A stretch of 64,000 bases of DNA from Leptodactylus fallax (lineage: Eukaryota > Chordata > Amphibia > Anura > Leptodactylidae). Each line of letters starts with the position of its first letter. Position 1 is the stretch's first letter. The stretch covers positions 242,501 to 306,500 of the forward strand of contig CAMRHE010000055.1 of NCBI GenBank assembly GCA_947044405.1, given 5' to 3'. Below, piece after piece: positions 57,800-64,000 of the stretch. The notes under the pieces were generated by a model, which made no database searches, was not told the origin of the DNA, and saw only the letters and a list, made by a program, of their open reading frames with translations. Made by a program: the position numbers and the translations under genes.

Positions 57800-58640
57800 C
57801 TCAACTGAGACAGAATCAGCGGAAGAGTGAAGAAATCAGGCGATACCTTTTAGAGGCTAACTGAGTATATTTATAAGTAAGCTTTCAGGAGTGCTCGCTC
57901 CCTTCATCAGACATGGTGTGATACAAGAACTGAAAATTAACAGATTTTTATAAACATGGTTTTCAAAGCATTTTAGAGTCCTTAAAAAAAATTGCAATCT
58001 AAGTAGAGAAGTTATTTACAACAGGTCAAAAAAACAGTCTGGAAACTTGTGGTGCGTGACGGAGGGATCAGTAATTCTTGCTGTTATCTGTTTGCTATCA
58101 GGAGGTGATTTGTGTCCCTCACAGGTCACACATAGTGTGATTTGAAGCTGGCATGAATATTGAGTTCAGTTCATGGTTCAAACAGAGTGTGACATGAAGC
58201 TGGCATGAATATTAAGTCCAAATTGCAGAGTTTGAAATTTTTGCATAAATTTGTACTCCATTTCTTTCCTTTTCTCCTGCGTCTTAAAATGTCCCATTAA
58301 AACCACAACCCGCAAATCTTCAATAGAGTGGTTTTCTCCGGAGAAATGTGCGGCCACTGGGAGATCGGTTCTGCTGTTATTAATGTTGGATCTGTGTGAG
58401 TTCATTCGTTGACTGAGTCTCTGCCCTGTTTCCCCCACATAGAGGCCTGTGGTGGGACATTGCACACACATTATGAGGTACACCACATTGGAAGACCTGC
58501 AGGAAAATGTCCCCCTAATTCTGTGCACCTGTTGTGACAGAAAAAAATGTAGTGCGACCTCTGGGTGCAAGTATTCCAACAAGAAGGTCTGAATTGTAAC
58601 ATGAGGATGGAGTACGGATGTGACTGAATAATGGTATTAT
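57800..58640 (-). mobile_element. Penelope-like element fragment, 3' part
   Basis: It joins the GIY-YIG frame (58178-58582) to a 3' region with GTCTGATGAAGGGAGCGAGC, AAAGCTTACTTATAAA and CTCTAAAAGGTATCGCCTGA (minus strand). The order agrees with a Penelope element: endonuclease domain, then a 3' region with short repeated ends. The reverse transcriptase part is missing, so it is a 5'-truncated copy. Confidence 0.75.
58178..58582 (-). pseudogene. GIY-YIG endonuclease part of a Penelope-like element
   Basis: The open frame of 134 codons begins at an arbitrary methionine (MLEYLHPEVALHFF). It has a GIY-YIG nuclease: SSNVVYLIMCVQCPTTGLYV, then GETGQRLSQRMNSHRSNI, and downstream AAHFSGENHSIEDLRVVVL. 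The VVY and YVG motifs, the zinc-like CX2C pair and the conserved arginine (RMNSHR) are all present, so the fold is intact by eye. It ends ASFMSHSV. The nuclease cuts target DNA during Penelope retrotransposition. Without the reverse transcriptase it cannot act alone. It is the best preserved of the fragments of this kind in the window. Confidence 0.85.
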
Positions 58641-59470
58641 AAGGGAGTCTGTCACCAGGGTGAAGCATACTAAACCAGAATGCAAAAAAAGAAAGGGAGG
58701 GGGGAGGGGGAGGGGGGAGGGGCCCTCCCTAGTGAAGCCAGTACAGGTGGTGGATGAATAACACGCAGGGTAGGACAGATCTCACCTATTCAGAATAATG
58801 AATAGTGTATGTCACAAAAACATCATCTGTTGCACCTAGTCAATCTTCCTTCATGGTAAGAAACTGCTTTTTTGGTAATTTGAACCCAAAAAACCATAAA
58901 AGAAGAAAAATTTTTTTGGGAAAAAACCTTTATTTTTCTGAATTTTCATTTTTCTTCTTTATGCAAATGAATCTTCAGAAAGCAAAGGTGGTGTCCCCTG
59001 TGCTCAAAGAAGACGCTCTTCCGAAGATCCAGCACCGCCTCTCTCCTTCTGCTGACGCCTCTCCGCCGTGTCATCAGCCGCTGAGTCTCTGTTCGGGATC
59101 CAAATCCACATGAAAATGACCAGCTGGATATGTGCAGTTGGCTCTGTCCAATGCGAAATGGCGGAGCTGACTGAGCATGTGCGGGATTTGAATCCTGAAC
59201 AGAGACTTGGCAGCTGATGACGTGGCGAAGAGACTTCAGCAGAAGAAGAGAGGGGCGGCCCTGGATCTTCGGAAGAGTGTCTTCTTTGAGCACAGGGGAC
59301 GCCCCCTTTGCTTTCTGAAGATTCATTTGCATAAAGAAGAAAAATGAAAATTCTCAGAAACGGCTGCGCGGAGCAGAAAAATAAAGGAAGAAGAAGAATA
59401 GTCTTTGTAAAGGCTATTCCCATGTGGTGTTAGTGAAAAATGGATTTCCCTATGATAGAATCCCTTTAAA
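58640..59470. repeat. Unit with AGGGAGTCTGTCACCAGGG start and a large internal hairpin
   Basis: It starts TAAGGGAGTCTGTCACCAGG at 58643 and ends TCCCTATGATAGAATCCCTT at 59466, next to TTAA. Within, arms of about 180 bp (58950-59130 against 59160-59345) pair: GAATCTTCAGAAAGCAAAGG and TTTGCTTTCTGAAGATTC, GTCCCCTGTGCTCAAAGAAG and CTTCTTTGAGCACAGGGGAC. The G tract at 58690-58730 lies in it. Confidence 0.65.
58690..58732 (+). other. G-rich tract able to form a G-quadruplex
   Basis: The plus strand reads GAAAGGGAGGGGGGAGGGGG and continues AGGGGGGAGGGGCC. It has five runs of at least three G within some 40 bases. On the LRRC27 transcript (minus) it appears as a C-rich tract, so any quadruplex would form on the template-opposed strand. 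Confidence 0.7.
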
Positions 59471-59604
59471 AAAGCACTACTGTAATATAAAATTAAGTAA
59501 TGTATTAAAAAATTCGTACAAGTAAAAGATCAAGGCAACGTGTTTTGGCAATGAACAACTGCCTTTTTTTTTTTCAAAAAAAATTAAAAAAATTTTAAAC
59601 CAGA

Positions 59605-60003
59605 ATTCAGTCATATAGGCCAGGGTCACCCAAATGTAACATCTTTTTCCCCATAAAAAATTTGGCAAGACATTCATTTATTTCACAATATGCAAATGGA
59701 CTGTGTTGAGCACCGAGGGCGGCTCCTTTGCTCAAAAGTGCCGTGCCCCACACTGCTCTAATATGCCAGCGTGAACGTGAAAACACAGGGCTAGCCAAGA
59801 TTTAAGCATAGCTACCTGGTCCTGTCACTCAAAGAAGAGAAGGAGGGCACATTACAGCAGTGTGGGGCATAGCCCCTGATCTTTTGCATATTGTGAAATA
59901 AATTTAATATCTTGGCAATGGATACACATATTTTCATGTGAAAGAAGACCTATCTAACCGTGCTGCTGGTTTAATATGCCTAACCCTGGTGACAGACTCC
60001 CTT
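59605..60003. repeat. TTAAAGGGAGTC-type element, copy 2 (reverse)
   Basis: The right end CCTGGTGACAGACTCCCTT and the words CTTTTTCCCCATAAAAAATT, TTTCACAATATGCAAATGG and GATAGGTC-like pieces match 14186-14510 in part. The two sides of the unit are inverted to each other (TTTCACAATATGCAAA and TTTTGCATATTGTGAAA), so it is a foldback. Confidence 0.6.
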
Positions 60004-60587
60004 GTGAGACTATCTGGCTGGCACTTTATTGACTATACATCAGCAATGACAGGTGCAGTATTGTTCCTTTATGACTGGTGTTAACGTCTAGGCTATAGTA
60101 ACATAGCAATGCACAATATGTATTTATATAAGGACCAACCCACAGCTAATGTTTACACCATCCACAGGTTTTACAGCATAAACTGACACTCCATCCAACA
60201 CTCGTCACTAAACATTATATACAATACAGTACCCACCATGATGGATTTAGTCCTATCAGCCAGTGATGTAGCATGTAGACAACATTCATTTCCATCGACA
60301 TAATTCTGCAAACATGTTTCCATGCAGCAATGCTCTCAGATACATAGCTAATGAAAGTCTATGGAGTTTTGTACACCGCTGGACAGATACAGTATATACA
60401 TTGGAGATTCAATGCAATATCTATGTGCCACAATACTGCAGTGCACTCTATCACGAGAGGAAACCTCTTTTTTTGGTGGCAGCTATGCAAGGATGAGCCA
60501 GTCATGGGGATTTGGCTGCAGGGGAAAACCAAAGCTAAAATATGGATTTCAGCCCCAGTTCAGATCAGTGTGTGTATTAGCCCCATT

Positions 60588-60911
60588 CAGTGGCGTAAAT
60601 ACTGGGGTAGCGGCTGCCACAGGGCCCGGGACATTAGGCGGCCTGGCAGGCCCCTGATCTTTTTAATAGGCCATTACCTGCTGGAGTAACCCCAGCAGGT
60701 AACGGGCCCTATTTACTTACCGATCCCCACTCCTGCTCACGGCCACCTGCGCTTTCCCTTCTGCGGAAATGGAGGCAGCTGTGAGCAGGAGCGGGAACGG
60801 TAAGTAAGGCTGCGGGCCCGCGAACCCCACAAACACTGCTATCATTATACTCTGGGGTCTTTTCAGACAAATGTTCGCCTTGGGGCCCAGTCATTCCTAG
60901 TTACGCCACTG
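60588..60911. mobile_element. 324-bp hAT-like element with perfect 8-bp duplication
   Basis: The ends CAGTGGCGTAAATACTGGGG and the inverted CTAGTTACGCCACTG are flanked on both sides by GCCCCATT (60580-60587 and 60912-60919), an exact 8-bp target duplication. The inside carries a further inverted pair (TTACTTACCGATCCC...CTGCTCACGGCC with GCTGTGAGCAGGAGCGGGAA, CGGTAAGTAA). No coding capacity. hAT superfamily by the duplication length and the CAG end. Confidence 0.93.
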
Positions 60912-61233
60912 GCCCCATTGCAATTCAATACAATAGATATGTGGTTTCCAGTGTGGAGACTGGTGAAGTCGCTGTGAAGTTTTTCTGGCATATTCAATGT
61001 TTCGCGAGGATATTTTCCTAAACGTGAGCAAGGTATACATTACATCATTCATATGTATTGCCTGCAAAAAGCAGATCTGGTCAGGATTTAGGTGTGAGAT
61101 CTGTATGTGAATAATAAGTAGAACTACTATACTGAGAAACTTTTGATACATTTTAGATAACAAAAGATAAAGAACAATCACGAACAAATGGTTACAAGAT
61201 TCTAAAACATCCCATACACCGGCAGTCACTTAC

Positions 61234-61435
61234 CTTTATACAGCGGTGATTTCTGTAAAGATCTTCACTAAGACATTGCAATTGTTTCCTACTTAGGTCC
61301 AAAGTTTCAAGTTTTGGGTCTGCAGAGAAATCTTGCCCATTGACTTGTTCAGTTGAGGTATTGGGATGGTGTAGAACGGAGGCGTGCATACTGTCAGCAC
61401 ATTTCCTAGTGACTGTCTCCATTGGCTAGTAATGT
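61234..61435 (-). CDS. lrrc27: LRRC27 exon 2, first coding exon
   Basis: The exon begins at the acceptor CTGCTTACAG and holds 13 bases of 5' UTR, then the start codon at 61422-61420. It encodes residues 1-63: METVTRKCADSMHASVLHHP, then a variable stretch, then the first leucine-rich part PKLETLDLSRKQLQCLSEDL and YRNHRCIK. An in-frame TAG stands two codons before the ATG, which fixes the start. The protein has no signal peptide, so it is cytosolic. The donor GTAAGT is perfect. The N-terminal part before the repeat is not conserved with mammals; the LDLS...L pattern is. Confidence 0.92.
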
Positions 61436-62763
61436 CTGTAAGCAGAACAGTGCGACATGTTCATATAAGAAATACTTACAATGCCAAAAACATGCACAGC
61501 AGAATACAACATAAAAAGAAACCACGCATATGATCATATAGAAGGATATAAAGAAGTCATATAAGCTTTGTTGGAGTACAACAAGAATGTTACAGCTATC
61601 TGAAAAGGTGCACATTGTGTACAATAATGAGATGTGGGTTGTCTAAGGGTCAATATTGATGGCCTATCCTTACGATAGGTCATCAATATCAGATCGGTGA
61701 GGGTATAGTACAGTACAGTATAGTATATGGTGCCAGAAGCAGGGACCGTGCTATTGTATTTGTAGTTCAGCTCCCTTTCACTTCAATGGGAGTTGTGAAG
61801 AGGATTGTTGGGTGCCTGGATAGGATCCCTCTCCTTACGAACATATAAAGAAGAAATTCGGCAGTCCATGAGATGGATGGAGTGCAGGATTTCTAGTATG
61901 AATAGGAGTTGCTCTGTAGTAAGAGCATGTATTACAGAGACATCCATCGATTTCAGAGGGTGCAATGATACATGTACACTACCATGTGCCCATTCCGTGG
62001 TAAAATGACATCCGTGTCCCGCTTGTTCCTCCACGGACCCATTCACTTCATCTAGTGAGCCAGGGCTGCGAAACAAATAGGTATAGGACCGGGGGTGACA
62101 GCCACTTACAAGGGCCCATGATAATACACGGGCTTGTATAGGGGGCCATAAAGACAAATGGGTCAGTATGAGAGCTGTGAAAAAACGCTGACTGACAAAG
62201 TCCTCGGTCGTGTGCAGAGAGCCTAATACTCCATTTTCCTACAGATAAGAGATCTGTAAATGGACTGGGGGGCTGGACATACTTGCTTTGTTTCTATCTC
62301 CTATAAAAGAAACCCTTTAAGACACAGTTAAGGGGGAGGGTTCACCTACATATGGCGGAGTACTCACTGATACTAAGAAACAAGTGGCGTCCTAGCGCCC
62401 AATGTTATTGGAGAAAGCACCATGGATACGTAATCACTTAACGACTTAAAATCTGCATGACAACCTGTACTGTGTGAATATGTCCTAATATTTGAAATGA
62501 TGAAATGCCACTAGAGAGAAACAACAACATATAAAAATATCTGATTCACATCATAATGATAATAATAGTAGTATTATAATGTAATGAGTGGGAGAACTGC
62601 TGCTTCTGTACATGACTATGACGTGTAATAGATAACTATGACGTGTTACAGGTAACTATGACGTGTAATTAGAGCATTAATAACAATAATACCAATGCTG
62701 TAACAGCTACCATGTCGTTCCTCTGCAGATGTATCACACTTGCGGTACAGGACAGGTACTTAC
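61436..62763 (-). other. LRRC27 intron 1
   Basis: It holds a CCTATCCTTACGATAGGTCA-type repeat piece at about 61650-61710. The stretch 61900-62700 shows nothing I can name besides ATGACGTGTxATA-like words repeated at 62620-62665. Confidence 0.5.
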
Positions 62764-62835
62764 CCGCCCGACATACCGCCGTCCACAGCACTGATCACTC
62801 AGCATGTGCTCCCTGGACAGCGCATAGGATAACAG
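62764..62835 (-). other. lrrc27: LRRC27 exon 1, non-coding (5' border not fixed)
   Basis: The donor GGCGG|GTAAGTAC at 62764 is the only strong donor in a GC-rich block upstream of exon 2 and fits the acceptor at 61436. The exon holds short upstream open frames: three ATGs (near 62821, 62805 and 62776) open frames that all stop before or just after the main start without being in its frame. The 5' end is not visible; I place it near 62835, just inside the X-box. Confidence 0.65.
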
Positions 62836-62900
62836 CAACGCGTTACCAAGACAACGGGCTACGGCGGCTCAACAGAGTCAGAAGTGTTCAGTATGCGCTG
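62770..62900 (-). promoter_or_regulatory. Putative LRRC27 promoter, CpG-rich
   Basis: This block has several CpG sites in a region that otherwise has few, no TATA box, and the X-box-like site at its centre. It lies directly upstream of the likely non-coding exon. It looks like a housekeeping or ciliary-type promoter. Confidence 0.6.
62842..62855 (-). promoter_or_regulatory. X-box-like RFX site
   Basis: The minus strand reads GTTGTCTTGGTAAC. This fits the RFX X-box form GYTRYC, a spacer of 1-3 bases, RRHRAC, with both halves intact. RFX factors control many genes for cilia and flagella. The site lies about 80 bases before the exon 1 donor, at the expected distance from a start site. Confidence 0.65.
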
Positions 62901-63060
62901 CCGCAGTACAGGGTAGTTTACATTATTACTATATGGAGATACACCAATATTATACATACATAATATACTGTGTGTGACACCAATACCATACATACATAAT
63001 ATACTGTGTGTGACCGGAGGAGGAAGGAGGCTGAAATAGAGATGGTGTATAATGGAGTTT
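62901..63060. repeat. Short tandem duplication upstream of the promoter
   Basis: The words ACACCAATATTATACATACA, TAATATACTGTGTGTGAC and ACACCAATACCATACATACA, TAATATACTGTGTGTGAC stand directly one after the other (about 62940-62977 and 62978-63015): two units of about 38 bp. Confidence 0.8.
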
Positions 63061-63640
63061 CTTCTTGTTTCTGTTTCTTTATATCCTTTTCCTTTTCATC
63101 TCGTTCTTCCTTCCTTCCTCTTTTTTTCTTATTATCTTGCTCTTTCTTCCTTTCATTCCTCCCTTTCTCTCTCTTAACTTTGTTTTATATATATCATTTT
63201 CCCTGTTATCTTTTTACCTTTCTTTCTTTCTCATTGGTTATTCTTCTATTTTTCTTTTCTCTTTACTTCTTCCCCTTTGACTTTCTCCTCTCTTATCTCC
63301 CTTATCTCTCCCTATTACCTTGCTTTTCTCTCTCACTTTCCCTCTATTTTCCTTGCTCTCTTCTCTTTTATCTACAGTACCTACTTTTCTTTCTTTTTCT
63401 CTCCTTTCTATTCCCCCTTTTCTCTTTTTCTTCCCTTCTTTCCTCTCAATTTCTCTTTTCTACCTGTCAATCATTATAATTTATTTGTGTCTTTCCTTTT
63501 TTTATGTCTTTTTTCTCTTTTTCCTTTTCCATTTCTTGTTGTCCTCTTACCTTCCTTCTCTCCTGTCTTGTTTTCTCTTTTTCTTTTCTAGTTTTCTCCT
63601 GTTTTCTTCTCTCTCTCTCTCTTTTTCTCCTTCATAGAAT
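63060..63640. repeat. Pyrimidine tract of about 580 bp
   Basis: Almost only C and T on the plus strand, with TTTCTTTCT, CTCTCTCTC and TTCCTTCC words but no strict unit. It lies about 200 bp upstream of the LRRC27 promoter block. Long open frames in it (rich in F, L, S, P) are composition artefacts. Confidence 0.95.
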
Positions 63641-64000
63641 TCTGCACAGTTTGAGTATTTGAGAATTTCCTCTTTTATATTCATTATACAAGTCAATGGT
63701 AATGAATGTATTAGTAGAGTGGGATCTCAATTGATTTCTGTTGAGTACTACTCTAGCACAGCAGTACCGTATCACACAAAAGTTGCAATCACCTGCAATT
63801 TATTGTGACTGTTGCGTACTAGATCTGGTGAGTCAGAGGCATTGTGCTGCTGAATGTTAGTCTTTGAGTTCTGCATTGATTCTTATCATTTACCAGAAAA
63901 TAGCAGCAAACATAAATATAACCTGACACATATCTGTAGATTAATGATTAATAGAAAACTGGAACAAAATTCCTTATTAAGGACACTTATCCCTATCCAT
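63641..64000. other. Unassigned DNA at the window end
   Basis: No gene, repeat or regulatory motif is recognised. Confidence 0.4.

Larger units (their letters stand above)
57304..61233 (-). other. LRRC27 intron 2: many repeats
   Basis: It contains a diverged CAGGACCTTTCGCC-type repeat (57490-57790), a Penelope fragment (57800-58640), a G-rich tract (58690-58730), a large hairpin (58936-59360) inside a AGGGAGTCTGTCACCAGGG-type unit (58640-59470), a second such unit (59605-60003) and a hAT-like element (60588-60911). No exon is seen. Confidence 0.6.

Noticed and set aside
58805..59423. Frames of 102 to 139 codons on both strands
   Set aside because: They lie in the arms of one large hairpin, so each strand mirrors the other. 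No domain is seen.
63006..63637. Several overlapping frames of 100 to 157 codons rich in F, L, S and P
   Set aside because: They come from the pyrimidine tract; all three frames are open because TAA, TAG and TGA are rare in C/T-only sequence.

Overview
The window reads as vertebrate nuclear DNA, most likely from an anuran amphibian. It holds one complete multi-exon host gene in a dense bed of transposable elements. There is no bacterial-style gene packing, and all long open frames are transposase or retroelement debris. The frog assignment rests on the mixture seen here: Tc1-like elements, Penelope-type fragments, many foldback elements flanked by TTAA, small hAT-like elements and a Ty3-type LTR element. 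It is an inference, not a proof.

Host gene. Positions 62764 down to 30743 (minus strand) carry an ortholog of LRRC27 (leucine-rich repeat containing 27). I could place one non-coding first exon and ten coding exons. All have GT/AG borders and matching phases, and they join into one uninterrupted 449-codon reading frame. Exons 2 to 5 encode the leucine-rich repeats, exon 6 an acidic linker, and exons 7 to 11 a charged, coiled-coil-like tail. The putative promoter is rich in CpG and contains a 14-bp X-box-like site (62842-62855), the kind bound by RFX factors at genes for ciliary proteins.

Layout. 1-5823: decayed Ty3/gypsy element on the minus strand, cut by the window edge, with its 5' LTR, a serine-tRNA primer site, gag, protease, reverse transcriptase, RNase H and integrase remains. 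5824-30742: gene-free DNA downstream of LRRC27 with a nearly full-length Tc1-like element (9825-11466), Penelope/GIY-YIG fragments (about 12.3-12.7, 14.9-15.4, 22.4-23.9 kb), an internally deleted Tc1 relative (15.4-15.9 kb), a 29-bp minisatellite (20.1-20.9 kb), two 158-bp hAT-like elements, and a third Tc1-like element (28373-29894) split by a nested insertion. 30743-62764: LRRC27. Its introns hold a further full-length Tc1-like element (35679-37289), a Tc1 fragment (31.6-32.2 kb), a possible solo LTR (51.3-52.3 kb), TTAA foldbacks, a near-perfect long hairpin (48917-49274), a Penelope fragment with an intact GIY-YIG domain (about 57.8-58.6 kb) and a 324-bp hAT-like element with a perfect 8-bp duplication. 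62765-64000: promoter, then a roughly 580-bp pyrimidine tract.

No cooperating gene set or new defence-like system is visible. The points most worth following are the LRRC27 promoter X-box, the intronic long hairpins on the LRRC27 transcript, the nested transposon at 28.4-29.9 kb and the Penelope fragments.
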